DNA of 64,000 bases, from positions 1,116,001 through 1,180,000 of the forward strand of contig NZ_CP045643.1 in NCBI RefSeq assembly GCF_009498275.1. Reading direction: 5' to 3'. Below, one piece after another: positions 18,291-27,279 of the stretch. The stretch comes from Streptomyces fagopyri. Its GTDB lineage: Bacteria > Actinomycetota > Actinomycetes > Streptomycetales > Streptomycetaceae. A program made the translations under genes and the position numbers. Under the pieces are notes generated by a model. The model worked only from the letters and a program-made list of their open reading frames with translations. It was not told the DNA's origin and did not search any database. The first letter of the stretch is position 1, and every line of letters starts with the position of its first letter.

Positions 18291-19373
18291 ATGCCACTCG
18301 ACCACTACGTCACCCTCGGCCGGTCCGGGCTGCGGGTCAGCCCGTTCGCCCTCGGCGCGATGACCTTCGGAGAGGATCCCGGGGGCGCCGGATGCGGCGT
18401 CGAGGAGTCCGAGAGGATCCTCGCGGCCTATCTCGACCGCGGCGGGAACTTCATCGACACGGCGAACTTCTACACCAACGGCCACTCGGAGAAGATCCTC
18501 GGCGACTTCCTCGCCGCGCGCCCCGGACAGCGCGAGCGCGTCGTGCTGGCGTCGAAGTTCTTCACCAACCTCTTCCCCGGCGATCCCAACGGGGGCGGCG
18601 CGGGCCGCGGGTCGATCATCGCCCAGCTCGACGAGAGCCTTCGCCGGCTGCGCACCGACCATCTCGACCTGTACTGGCTGCACAACTGGGACCGGCACAC
18701 CCCGATCGAGGAGACGCTGCGCACCCTCGACGACCTGGTGACCGCCGGCAAGATCCGCTACATCGGCTTCTCCAACACCCCTGCCTGGGTCACCGCCCAG
18801 GCCCAGACGACGGCGCTGCTGAAGGGCTGGAGCCCGCTGATCGCCTTGCAGGTCGAGTACTCGCTGCTGGCCCGCACCGTCGAGGGTGAACTGGCGCCGC
18901 TCGCACTCGACCAGGGCATGGCGCTGGTGCCGTGGAGCCCGCTCAAGAACGGCTTCCTGTCCGGCAAGTACCGGCGGGACACCCAGGTCACCGACTCCGC
19001 GCGCACGGCCTTCGTCGGCGGCCCCGGCGAGGACGAGTACCTCGTCATCGACGCGGTGGCCGCGGTCGCCGACGAGCTCGGCACCACTTCGGCGGCGGTG
19101 TCGCTGGCCTGGCTGCGGGCCCGCGAGGGCACCGTCGTACCCATTCTGGGCGCCCGGCGTGTCGAGCATCTGGAGAACAACCTCGCCGGCCTGGAGGTGA
19201 CCCTCACCCCCGAACAGCTCCGCCGGCTGGACGAGGTGTCGGCTCCCGACCTGGACTATCCGGCACCGATGCACGGCGCCCTGCGGTCGATGCTTCAGTT
19301 CGCGGGCACCACCGTCGACGGTCACACCTCCACCGTGTACCCGCCGCTCGTCCAGAGCGACGTCCGCTACTGA
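18291..19373 (+). CDS. Aldo/keto reductase
   Basis: A 360-residue NADPH-dependent oxidoreductase of the YajO/AKR type. Catalytic residues are visible: Asp and Tyr in FIDTANFYTNGHSE, Lys in LASKFF, and His in YWLHNWD. A C-terminal VPILGARRVEHLENN cofactor loop follows. It is unrelated in detail to the shorter reductase at 267-1250, with different loop lengths. ATG 18291 has AGGAGC nine bases upstream; longer in-frame extensions run into the DUF5519 gene. A very strong terminator follows. Confidence 0.92.
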   Translation: MPLDHYVTLGRSGLRVSPFALGAMTFGEDPGGAGCGVEESERILAAYLDRGGNFIDTANFYTNGHSEKILGDFLAARPGQRERVVLASKFFTNLFPGDPNGGGAGRGSIIAQLDESLRRLRTDHLDLYWLHNWDRHTPIEETLRTLDDLVTAGKIRYIGFSNTPAWVTAQAQTTALLKGWSPLIALQVEYSLLARTVEGELAPLALDQGMALVPWSPLKNGFLSGKYRRDTQVTDSARTAFVGGPGEDEYLVIDAVAAVADELGTTSAAVSLAWLRAREGTVVPILGARRVEHLENNLAGLEVTLTPEQLRRLDEVSAPDLDYPAPMHGALRSMLQFAGTTVDGHTSTVYPPLVQSDVRY

Positions 19374-19494
19374 ACCTCAGCGCTCCCGCACCGGGTCACG
19401 GTGACGTCGGCCCACCGGGGGCCGGCGGCGAACGACTCCGCGCGGGAGGGCGTCCGCGCGGCGGACAGGTGACGGTTCACGCGCCCGTCCGTCA

Positions 19495-19556
19495 CCGGTG
19501 ACACGGCCACCGCCCCGTGCGTCCACCGACGCACGGGGCGGTGGCCGTGTCACCGG
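19495..19556 (+). terminator. 29-base perfect hairpin terminator
   Basis: Arms 19495-19523 and 19528-19556 are perfectly complementary around a CACC loop, 120 bases after the aldo/keto reductase stop codon. It is the strongest hairpin in the window and also separates the gene from the insertion sequence. Confidence 0.75.
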
Positions 19557-19655
19557 CACATGGGGATCCGACGCGCGACCGGCCGGCGGGGCGGGTCGAG
19601 CGCGACGCCACTCGGGCACGCCCGGTCCACTCCCGGCTCTTGAGTACGCCACTAG

Positions 19656-20723
19656 GGCCTGTGTGATGTCGTGATCATGTGGTCTTGATCAGGTCATCGA
19701 TCCAGATCATTGCGGCGCGGAGGTGGAGGCCGGCGAGGTAGCTGTCCGGGGTCTTGTCGTAGCGGGTGGCGATGCCGCGCCAGGCCTTCAGCTTGTTGAT
19801 CAGGCGTTCGACGGTGTTGCGTTCCTTGTAGAGGTCGGCGTCGTGGCTGACGGGCCGACCGCCTCGTGTGCCCTTCTTCTTGCGGTTGGCGGCCTGGTCC
19901 CGTTTTTCCGGGATGACTGCCTTGATTCCACGTTTGCGCAGGTAGGCGCGGTTGCCATGCGACGAGTAGGCCTTGTCCGCGGCGACCGCGCCGGGCTTGG
20001 TGCGGGGACGGCCGGCGGGCAGACGGATTCTCACCTTCGCGAGGACGGGGACGAACTGCGGACTGTCCCCGGCCTGTCCGACGGTCAGGACCAGTGCGAG
20101 CGGACGGCACCTGCGATCCGCGGCAAGGTGAATCTTGCTGGTCAGGCCGCCCCGGGATCTGCCGAGCAAGGCTTCCCTCAGGCGGAGCTTGTGTCTGCGT
20201 CGGACGCGCCGGCGCTCTGTGTGTCCGTCCTGTTCCTCCGGGCCACCCCTTTTTGCCGGGCTGCCTCTTGCTCCTGCGCGGCTTCTTCCAGAGCCTCCAT
20301 GAGGTGCTTGCTGACGCGCAGCCCTGCGGCATCGTGGTGGGCGCGGACCGTGGTGGAATCCACGCTGACCAGCGACAAGTCCGTTCTTCCCATACGCGCA
20401 CCCTCGGCGATCAGGCCTTCCAGCAGGTCGGTGAACACAGCGGCGTCCCGCCAGACACGGAAGCGTCCGTAGACGGTCGCCCACGGCCCGAACTCGGCAG
20501 GCATCTCCCGCCACTGACCACTGGACCGAAACCGCCAGATCACACCCTCGAACTGCTCCCGCAACCGCTCCGGGTACGGGCCGTACCTACCGATCGGCAG
20601 GTACGGCTCGATGAACTTCCACTGGGCATTGGTGAGTTGCCTACGTGTCACGACCACTGTCCTATCGGATTCCACCCCTCGAACAGGACAAAACCCAAGA
20701 ATGATCACGACATCACACAGGCC
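19656..20723 (-). mobile_element. Complete IS5-family insertion sequence (1068 bp)
   Basis: The ends are 23-base perfect inverted repeats beginning GGCCTGTGTGATGTCG at both termini (19656-19678 and 20701-20723). They are bordered by the direct repeat CTAG (19652-19655 and 20724-20727), the YTAR-type target duplication of this family; a 2-base TA duplication with a one-base longer repeat is an equivalent reading. It encodes one transposase in two frames. Both ends and the coding region look intact, so it may be active. It inserted between two chromosomal genes without breaking either. Confidence 0.93.
19675..20657 (-). CDS. IS5-family DDE transposase, two frames joined by programmed -1 frameshift
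   Basis: The first frame, from GTG 20657 to 20178, carries the DUF4096-like N-terminus (RRQLTNAQWKFIEPYLP, FRSSGQWREMP) and the first catalytic Asp in LVSVDSTTVRAHHD. The second frame, ending at 19675, carries GRSRGGLTSKIHLAAD, the second Asp in VAADKAYSSHGNRAYL and the Glu in YKERNTVERLINKLK. The frames meet at an A5G4 tract (T5 at 20250-20254 on the plus strand), where a -1 slip on AAA joins them. This is the usual expression mode of the group. The start codon is uncertain; ATG 20708 lies inside the terminal repeat. Confidence 0.88.
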
Positions 20724-20935
20724 CTAGCACGCGACTGTACAAAAAACGGTGTAACTCCCCACCGGAGAAACGCGGTGGCGCGAGGTGACGGACGGACTCG
20801 GCCACCGCGCGACGACACGCACGACCCGACCGGCCGAGCCCCTCCACCGTGCGCCGCACAGACCCGGTCCCCTCCCCCTCGCGCGGGACCGGACACCGCA
20901 GGACTCCCCGAGAACGGCCCGACAACGGAGATCCC

Positions 20936-22114
20936 ATGGCCACTGATCAAGTTCTGACCGGCCCCGCGCCGGCCGGTGAGAGCGGCGCGGCCGCCGAGCC
21001 GAGACGCCCCCGCCCCGCACGTCTGCCGTCCCTCACCGGCCTGCGGTTCCCCGCCGCGCTCGCCGTGTTCGCCCACCACGCCTTCCTTCCGATACCCCCA
21101 CTGCGGCTGCTGGCCGACGACCGCACCGAGTACCGTCTGGCCGACTGGTTCGGGCAGTCCGGCGGCCTCGGAGTGGCGTTCTTCTTCGTGCTCAGCGGGT
21201 TCGTACTGACCTGGTCGGCGCGGGACAGTGACACCACGACGGCGTTCTGGCGGCGCCGGTTCGTCAAGATCTACCCGATCTACGTGGTCGCCTGGGCCCT
21301 CGCCATGCTGCTGTTCGCCGGTTCCTACACCTCCACCCGCGTCGCCGTCGCCAACCTCTTCATGGTGCAGGTGTGGGTGCCCAGCTACTTCACCAACTTC
21401 AGCGTGGACTCGCCGAGTTGGTCGCTGGCGGTGGAAGCCGTCTTCTATCTGTGCTTCCCGCTGCTGCTGCACGTGTTCCGGCGTATCGACCCCCGTCGCC
21501 TCAAGTACTGGATCGCCGGGGCGATCGCCGCGGTGGTGGCCACCCCCGCGCTGGCGTACGCCCTGTTCCCGAAGACCCCGCCGGTGCCCAGCGGCCAGGT
21601 CCTCTCGGTCTCGCAGTACTGGTTCGCCTACGTGCTGCCCCCGGTCCGGATGGCCGACTTCGCCCTCGGCATCCTGGTGGCGCTCGCGGTGCGGCACGGG
21701 CGCTGGCGCAACATCGGCATGGTCTGGTCGAGCCTGCTGCTGGCCGGCGGATACTGGCTGACCTTCCACGTGCCCTACCTCTACGGACAGCGCGCCACGA
21801 TGATCCTGCCGATCGTGCTGCTGATCGCGGCCACGGCGACCGCGGACATCGAGGGGCGCTTCACCCTGTTCCGCAATCGCGCGATGGTCCGGCTCGGCGA
21901 GATCTCCTTCGCCTTCTACCTGTTGCACTACACGGCGCTGTCCACGCTGCGCAAGACGCTCGGCACGCAGCACATGTACTCCAGCACGGCGGGCTTCGCC
22001 ATGCTGTTCGGCACCGCCGCCGTCACGGTGCTGCTGTCGTGGGTGCTCTACTCCACGGTCGAGGCTCCGCTCATGCGCCGGTTCAGCCGGTCGCGCCGCT
22101 CGAAGGCCGGCTGA
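20936..22114 (+). CDS. Acyltransferase family 3 membrane protein (OafA-like)
   Basis: A 392-residue integral membrane O-acyltransferase with about ten hydrophobic helices. The family start LTGLRFPAALAVFAHH contains the catalytic His pair region. GGLGVAFFFVLSGFVL and WSLAVEAVFYLCFPLLL are the other signature segments, and LGEISFAFYLLHY closes the core. It would transfer acetyl or acyl groups to a sugar, lipid or antibiotic; the acceptor is unknown. ATG 20936 follows GGAG at 20927. The insertion sequence ends 213 bases upstream and may have displaced its promoter region. Confidence 0.88.
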   Translation: MATDQVLTGPAPAGESGAAAEPRRPRPARLPSLTGLRFPAALAVFAHHAFLPIPPLRLLADDRTEYRLADWFGQSGGLGVAFFFVLSGFVLTWSARDSDTTTAFWRRRFVKIYPIYVVAWALAMLLFAGSYTSTRVAVANLFMVQVWVPSYFTNFSVDSPSWSLAVEAVFYLCFPLLLHVFRRIDPRRLKYWIAGAIAAVVATPALAYALFPKTPPVPSGQVLSVSQYWFAYVLPPVRMADFALGILVALAVRHGRWRNIGMVWSSLLLAGGYWLTFHVPYLYGQRATMILPIVLLIAATATADIEGRFTLFRNRAMVRLGEISFAFYLLHYTALSTLRKTLGTQHMYSSTAGFAMLFGTAAVTVLLSWVLYSTVEAPLMRRFSRSRRSKAG

Positions 22115-22202
22115 GCGACGCCGGGTCCGCGGAACGCGTCCGAGCGCGAGTTCCTCGCCGAAAGCGGCCGGGGTCCGTGGCGTCCGCGTCCGTCGGGCAG
22201 CC

Positions 22203-22248
22203 GACCGCCGTCGGGGCACCGGTCCGCGCCGGTGTCCCGACGGCGGTC
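22203..22248 (+). terminator. 20-base hairpin terminator
   Basis: Arms 22203-22222 and 22229-22248 pair fully apart from one G-U wobble, 88 bases after the acyltransferase stop. It lies between two convergent genes and can serve both. Confidence 0.65.
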
Positions 22249-22371
22249 GCGGCGTCCGTACGTCCCGGAAGGCGGGGCCGGGCGTCCGACGACCGCCGTC
22301 GAGCGGATCCCGGCAGGGACGCCGGCCGGCAGCCGTGGCCGCACCGGCCGCGCCCGGTGCGGTGACGGCGG

Positions 22372-24159
22372 TCAATGGCCTGGGACACGCGGGCGGCCGT
22401 CGGGTGGGGGCGGGGCGGGCGCCGGCAACGGCGGTGGCGACGGCGACGCGGTGGGGATGTCGATGTTCATGAACTCCGCCCAGGCGGCGCCGGATTCGGT
22501 GGACCACAGCAGGTCGAGATCGGGATCGTGGGCGATCCAGTCTCCCGTCAGCGTGCTGTCGGGCGTCCGCAGGCTGCGGTCGAGCTGGTTGAGGGCGGAC
22601 CGGTTGCAGTCCTGCTGCCAGTGGACGCGCGAGTACCCCGCCGGTAGGCACTCGTCGGGCAGCGTCATCGCGAGCGCGAGGAAACAGGCCGCGTTGTAGT
22701 GGGTCATCCAGCCGGTCGACCCCTTGCGGACCGGCCCCCAGTGCTGCGAGGTCGCCCGGGGATGGGTGATGGTGCTGTGGGTGTGGGCGTCGTGGGCGGA
22801 GCCCGTCGTGGTGTGGTCGTGGAAGAGCAGACGGCGGACACCGGTGCCACGCGCCGGGACCCGGGTGCCGACGAGCACTTCCCGGGCCACGCGGTCGAAC
22901 GCCAGGGCCACCAAGCCCTGTTGCCGGTCGGCCGCCACACTCGTACGGCCGTGCCGGCCGTTGAGATGCAGCTGGGTGAGATCGTGCGCGGCCAGGGCGA
23001 TACGGATCGCGCCCAGGAACGTACGACGCTGGGACCGCCGCGCGGGAAGGGGCAGGGGCATCAGCCACGAGCCCCAGTAGCGGCGCTCACCGCTGTTGGA
23101 CCGGCCGCCGGGAACACAGTTGCGCAGCCAGCGGCGCAGCAGGGAACGCAGGCGCAGTCGCGCGCAGATGTCGGCGAGGTGTTCCCGCGCCAGGCGGGCC
23201 ATTCCCTCGAGTTGTGTCATCCGCTCGGGCGGGAGGTCGCGGGCGCGCAAGAGGGGCCGGGCCGCGCGGGAGTACGCGATGGCCATGCGGTACGCGGTCT
23301 CTATGTGTTCCGGCCACAGCTCGGTACACCGCTGGTAAGTGGCGATCGCCCGTTGGTAGTTGCCCGGATGGTGGGCGTGCATCAGCTCGATGAGCGCCGC
23401 CTCACCGTGCCGGATGAGCAGATTTCCCGGCGCGAACTTGACGGCCTGACTGTAGGACAGCAGCGCGGTGCCGTAGTCGACGCCCGCACTCGCGTCGTCG
23501 GCTCGCGCCTGCGCGTGCACACGCTGCTCGTGAACGCCCTTGCGGTAGTGGGTGAAGGCCCGTTCGTCCTCCCCCCAGCGCTCCCAGCGCGGAATCCTGC
23601 GCAGCATCTCCGGCTGGTTGCGGACCTGCACGATGCAGTAGACGGCGACCTTCTCGACGAGGCTCTCCTCGTCCTCCTCGGCGACGACGCGGGCGGCGAC
23701 GATGCGGTTCTTCGGCACCCGCAGGATGCGCACGGACACGCGGCGGACGGCACCGTGGGGTTCCAGTTCATGGAGGTGGACGGCGTACCCGGGGGGACTG
23801 GCGAGGGCGACACGGATCAGGGACTCGACCCAGCCCTGCGCGGGCGTGGAGGTCTGGGGCCGGCTGACGGCCGTGGCGGCGGACGGGCTACCGGGAGCGA
23901 GGATGCTGTCCCTCTGGTGCTCGGTCAGGTGGGCGGCGAGATGGGCGGTCAGGTGCGCGCTCGGCGCCGCGGTTTCGCCTTCCTCGACGGGGTGCTCGGG
24001 CAGCAGGATGAGCGGCAGGACCCGGCCCCGGGCACGCACGCGATGCACGAGCGCCGACACATTGCGTACGACCCCGAGCGCGATCAGGGCGGCGAAGGCC
24101 AGGAGGAACCAGTTCGCCACCGTGCCGAGCGCTCGTACCACCGCGTCGTCCACATCCAT
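22372..24159 (-). CDS. Membrane-anchored TPR-containing hypothetical protein
   Basis: A 595-residue protein I cannot assign to a named family. One membrane helix near residues 15-35 (VANWFLLAFAALIALGVV) anchors it, and a conserved middle region with EDEESLVEKVAVYCIVQVRNQP follows. TPR-like helices at about 225-320 include YGTALLSYSQAVKFAPGN and YQRAIATYQRCTELWPEHIE. The C-terminal domain contains TGWMTHYNAACFLALAM and DCNRSALNQLDRSL, which resembles another TPR-like pair with a Cys. A Pro-rich tail ends it. A role as a scaffold is inference. ATG 24159 opens the membrane helix directly. Confidence 0.7.
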   Translation of the reverse strand: MDVDDAVVRALGTVANWFLLAFAALIALGVVRNVSALVHRVRARGRVLPLILLPEHPVEEGETAAPSAHLTAHLAAHLTEHQRDSILAPGSPSAATAVSRPQTSTPAQGWVESLIRVALASPPGYAVHLHELEPHGAVRRVSVRILRVPKNRIVAARVVAEEDEESLVEKVAVYCIVQVRNQPEMLRRIPRWERWGEDERAFTHYRKGVHEQRVHAQARADDASAGVDYGTALLSYSQAVKFAPGNLLIRHGEAALIELMHAHHPGNYQRAIATYQRCTELWPEHIETAYRMAIAYSRAARPLLRARDLPPERMTQLEGMARLAREHLADICARLRLRSLLRRWLRNCVPGGRSNSGERRYWGSWLMPLPLPARRSQRRTFLGAIRIALAAHDLTQLHLNGRHGRTSVAADRQQGLVALAFDRVAREVLVGTRVPARGTGVRRLLFHDHTTTGSAHDAHTHSTITHPRATSQHWGPVRKGSTGWMTHYNAACFLALAMTLPDECLPAGYSRVHWQQDCNRSALNQLDRSLRTPDSTLTGDWIAHDPDLDLLWSTESGAAWAEFMNIDIPTASPSPPPLPAPAPPPPDGRPRVPGH

Positions 24160-24308
24160 GTCCGCCCCCCCGCGGTGTTCACCGACCCTCGCGTGCCGAT
24201 GTCATATCCACGTATGCACGGAATAGGCCATTCATCGGAGGGCGAGATGCTTTTGTCATCACATGGCCGCCGTCGGGTGCGGTGACTCCCGACGGGTCCG
24301 GCACGGCG

Positions 24309-24495
24309 TCAGGGGCGGGGCCAGGGCCGGCCGCCCAGCCGTTCGATGTCGGTGTTGAAACGTCGTAGGCAGGCGGCGAACCCGGCGATGTCGTCGTCCG
24401 ACCACGCGGCCATCACTCGGTCCAGACCCTCGACGTGGGCCTGCCCATGCGGCCGCCGCCTTCCTGTCCCATCGGTCCCCCTCGCCGGCTCGCAT
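24309..24495 (-). pseudogene. MarR-family regulator remnant with internal deletion
   Basis: The C-terminal 40 residues of a MarR regulator remain in frame (GLDRVMAAWSDDDIAGF, LRRFNTDIERLGGRPWPRP) and end at 24309. A start codon with GGGAG at 24495 opens a MarR-like N-terminus (RWDRKAAAAWA) in another frame. About 100 codons holding the winged helix are missing between them. The position, divergent from the MFS transporter gene, is the classic arrangement for its repressor. Confidence 0.7.
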
Positions 24496-24574
24496 CGACT
24501 CCCGGCGGCCCTCACCCTCGCCCGGCGTGCCGAACTCTCGCCGCGCCCACCCCCGGCGAGATATGCAGCTTACA

Positions 24575-24607
24575 TTCAATGTGTGCAATACACGCTCCGT
24601 GTACGAT
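24575..24607. promoter_or_regulatory. Candidate operator/promoter of the MFS transporter gene
   Basis: This AT-rich stretch between the dead MarR gene and the transporter contains two overlapping inverted repeats, GTGT-GCAAT-ACAC (24581-24593) and ACACG-CTC-CGTGT (24590-24602). A TACGAT -10-like box (24602-24607) follows. It probably was the MarR binding site. Exact promoter positions are uncertain. Confidence 0.45.
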
Positions 24608-24660
24608 GCATATCGTCCCTCCGCATACAGGTACCGCAGACAAGTACGAGGAGCCCCTCT

Positions 24661-26121
24661 ATGGATGCCACCCAGGCATCGAGCCGCTCGGGCGGCGTGG
24701 TCGCCACGCTGGCCTTCGCAGGCATCACGGCAGCGATCATGCAGACCCTGGTGACGCCGCTGATCGCGGAGTTGCCGCAGCTCTTGGACACCACCTCGTC
24801 GAACGCGGCCTGGGTGATCACCGCGACCCTCCTGGTGGCCGCCGTCTTCGTCCCGGTCTCCGGGCGCCTGGGCGACCTCCTGGGCAAGCGCAGGATGCTC
24901 CTCGCCTGCTCGGTACCGCTGATCGTCGGCTCGGTGGTGTGCGCGCTGTCCTCCTCGGTGGTCCCCATGATCGTCGGGCGGGGTCTCCAGGGCATGGGCA
25001 TGGGCATGGTCCCGCTCGGCATCGCCCTGCTGCGTGACGTGGTCCCCACGGAGAAGCTGAGCTCCTCCATCGCGCTGGTCAGCGCCTCCATGGGCATCGG
25101 CGGCGGCCTCGGACTTCCCATCGCCGCGGCTGTCGCCCAGTACGCGAACTGGCGGGTGCTCTTCTGGGGTGCCGCCGTCATGGCCGCGGTGGTGGCGACA
25201 CTCGTCTGGTTCCTGATCCCCGACATCCCCGCCGGCGCCAAGGGCCAGCGCTTCGACCTGCCCGGCGCGCTCGGCCTCGGCGCCGGACTCGTCTGCCTGC
25301 TGCTCGCGGTCTCCAAGGGGGCCGACTGGGGCTGGGGTTCGGCCACCACCATCGGACTGTTCACCAGCGCCGTCGTCGTTCTGCTCGGCTGGGGAGCCTG
25401 GGAGCTGCGCACCCGCGACCCCCTGGTCGACCTGCGCACCACCGCACGACCGCGGGTGCTGCTCACCAACATCGCCTCGGTCTTCGTCGGCTGCGCGATG
25501 TACGCCAGCATGCTGGTCCTGCCGCAGTTGCTGCAGTTCCCCGAGGCCACCGGCTACGGCCTGGGGCAGTCGATGCTCGCGGCCGGTCTGTGGATGGCGC
25601 CCGGCGGCATCATGATGATGTTCGTGTCCCCGCTCGGCGGAAAGCTCACCGACGCCCGCGGACCGAAGTTCACACTGATCTCCGGCGTACTGGTCATCGC
25701 CGCCGGCTACGGCCTGGCCCTGACCCTGATGGGTACCGCCTGGGGCCTGATGCTCGTCGGCATCGTGGTCAACAGCGGTGTGGGCCTCGCCTACGGAGCG
25801 ATGCCCGCCCTGATCATGAGCTCGGTGCCGCTCTCCGAGACCGCCGCCGCCAACGGCTTCAACACCCTCATGCGCTCCCTCGGCACGTCCGTCGGCGCGG
25901 CCGTGATCGGAGTCGTCCTCGCCCAGATGACCACCACGCTGGGCGGTCACACCTTCGCCTCCGACGACGGCTTCCGCACCAGCCTGATCATCGGCGGCGG
26001 AGTCGCGGTGGTCGCGGCGGTGATCGCCGCCGCCATCCCGGCCGTCCGCGCCGCCGCGGGCGGCGGCGACAAGGCGGCCACGGCCGACGCCCCCGACCGG
26101 CACATGGCGGTGGAGGCCTGA
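24661..26121 (+). CDS. MFS drug-efflux transporter, DHA2/EmrB type
   Basis: A 486-residue inner-membrane proton-driven exporter with about 14 hydrophobic helices. The DHA2 motifs are visible: TLVTPLIAELPQLL in helix 1, SGRLGDLLGKRRMLLAC after helix 2 (motif A), RGLQGMGMGMVPLG in helix 4, and motif C-like SMGIGGGLGLPIAAA. Such pumps export antibiotics and dyes. ATG 24661 is preceded by GAGGAG. The divergent MarR regulator is broken, so the pump may be constitutively expressed. A long terminator follows. Confidence 0.92.
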   Translation: MDATQASSRSGGVVATLAFAGITAAIMQTLVTPLIAELPQLLDTTSSNAAWVITATLLVAAVFVPVSGRLGDLLGKRRMLLACSVPLIVGSVVCALSSSVVPMIVGRGLQGMGMGMVPLGIALLRDVVPTEKLSSSIALVSASMGIGGGLGLPIAAAVAQYANWRVLFWGAAVMAAVVATLVWFLIPDIPAGAKGQRFDLPGALGLGAGLVCLLLAVSKGADWGWGSATTIGLFTSAVVVLLGWGAWELRTRDPLVDLRTTARPRVLLTNIASVFVGCAMYASMLVLPQLLQFPEATGYGLGQSMLAAGLWMAPGGIMMMFVSPLGGKLTDARGPKFTLISGVLVIAAGYGLALTLMGTAWGLMLVGIVVNSGVGLAYGAMPALIMSSVPLSETAAANGFNTLMRSLGTSVGAAVIGVVLAQMTTTLGGHTFASDDGFRTSLIIGGGVAVVAAVIAAAIPAVRAAAGGGDKAATADAPDRHMAVEA

Positions 26122-26160
26122 GCCACGCGGGCGCGGGTGCCGGGCGCGCGACACCCGGAC

Positions 26161-26219
26161 ACAGGACGACGGGCCCCGCTCCTCACGTACTCGGTGAGGA
26201 GCGGGGCCCGTCGTCCTGT
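26161..26219 (+). terminator. 26-base hairpin terminator
   Basis: Perfect arms 26161-26186 and 26194-26219 with a seven-base loop, 40 bases after the MFS stop. It is placed between convergent genes. Confidence 0.75.
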
Positions 26220-26328
26220 CAACGCGACGCGATGACACGGGGCGTCGCGATGCGGTCCGCGCCCCGCGCCCGAACCGGAACGCGGTGCGCGCCCCGGGCC
26301 AGGGTGCGGTGCGCACCCTGCGCGCGGG

Positions 26329-27279
26329 TCAGGACGTCGTGCGCGCCGAGCGCCGACGACGGGTGACCACGGTGATCGCTCCGCCGGCCGCGAGGAGAGC
26401 GGCGGCGCCGGCGGCGATCGGCAGCGTGTTGCCGCCACCGGTCTCCGCGAGATCCCCGGGCGGGGTGGACCCGCCGCCGTTCGGCGTGGGACCCGGCGGC
26501 GTGGTCGACTCGGACGCCGACGGCGTGCCCGGCGTCTGCGGCGGGGTCGACTCCGCGGGCGTCGACGGGGTCGGGCTGCCGGGGGTCTCCGCAGGCGGCG
26601 TCGAGGCGGGCGGGGTCGAGGCGGGCCGCGTGGTGGCCGGAGGCGTCGTCCCGGGCGTGCTCGGCGGCTGCGCGGTGCAGTCCTTGCCGCCACCGTTCCA
26701 CGCCATGATCAGCTTGTCCTTGATGACCGCGCGGTCCGGCCCCTTGGGCAGGTCGCCGTGTTCGAAGCCGTCGACGGCGTCGAACTTGCCGTCGAACTTC
26801 ACGGCACCGCGGTACAGGTCGATCTGCGCGAAGCAGCCGAGGTCCGGCACCGCGATGTCCAGGGAGTCGGTCTCACCCGGCTTGACCCGCACGGAGTCGA
26901 AGTCGTGGAAGACCTGCTCGCCGGAGGTCCTGAAGGTGGCACCGTGCGTGCGGTACGCGGCGAGGGACGCGGTGCACGAACCGGCACCGCCCGCCGCGCG
27001 GACCTTGATGTGCACCTTGCCGTCGTCGGTGGGCTTCAGGTTCTGGTCGTCGACGCGGACCCAGTCGTGGAAGCTCGTCCCGTCGAGGGAGAACTCGCAG
27101 CGATCGGCCTCGGTCACCGTACCGGCGCCCTGTCCGGGCTTGTAGCCGCCGCCGTTGTCCCAGCCGTCGCCGCCGGGGGTTCCGGAGGCCCAGGCGCCGG
27201 GCGCGGCCCCCGTGAGGGCGAGGACCGCCGCGCCCGTCCCCAGCAGGCAGCGGAGGGTGACACGTCTCGCTATGGACAT
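26329..27279 (-). CDS. LAETG-anchored cell-surface protein
   Basis: A 316-residue secreted protein. A signal peptide (about residues 1-31, ending GAWASG) is followed by a folded region of about 165 residues with paired cysteines (DRCEFSL, AGSCTASL, PDLGCFAQ, GKDCTAQ). A Pro/Thr/Ser-rich wall-spanning stalk of about 80 residues comes next, then LAETG, a hydrophobic helix and a basic tail (TRRRRSARTTS). LAETG is the motif used by class E sortases of Streptomyces. No sortase gene is nearby. ATG 27279 gives the best signal peptide; ATG 27303 would add eight residues. Confidence 0.85.
   Translation of the reverse strand: MSIARRVTLRCLLGTGAAVLALTGAAPGAWASGTPGGDGWDNGGGYKPGQGAGTVTEADRCEFSLDGTSFHDWVRVDDQNLKPTDDGKVHIKVRAAGGAGSCTASLAAYRTHGATFRTSGEQVFHDFDSVRVKPGETDSLDIAVPDLGCFAQIDLYRGAVKFDGKFDAVDGFEHGDLPKGPDRAVIKDKLIMAWNGGGKDCTAQPPSTPGTTPPATTRPASTPPASTPPAETPGSPTPSTPAESTPPQTPGTPSASESTTPPGPTPNGGGSTPPGDLAETGGGNTLPIAAGAAALLAAGGAITVVTRRRRSARTTS

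Noticed and set aside
20849..20935. N-terminal extension of the acyltransferase upstream of ATG 20936
   Set aside because: The extra residues are Pro/Arg-rich without homology-like features, and GGAG precedes ATG 20936.
24661..26121. Export pump of an antibiotic biosynthesis cluster
   Set aside because: No biosynthetic gene lies within 20 kb on either side; the MarR remnant next to it indicates a stand-alone resistance pump.
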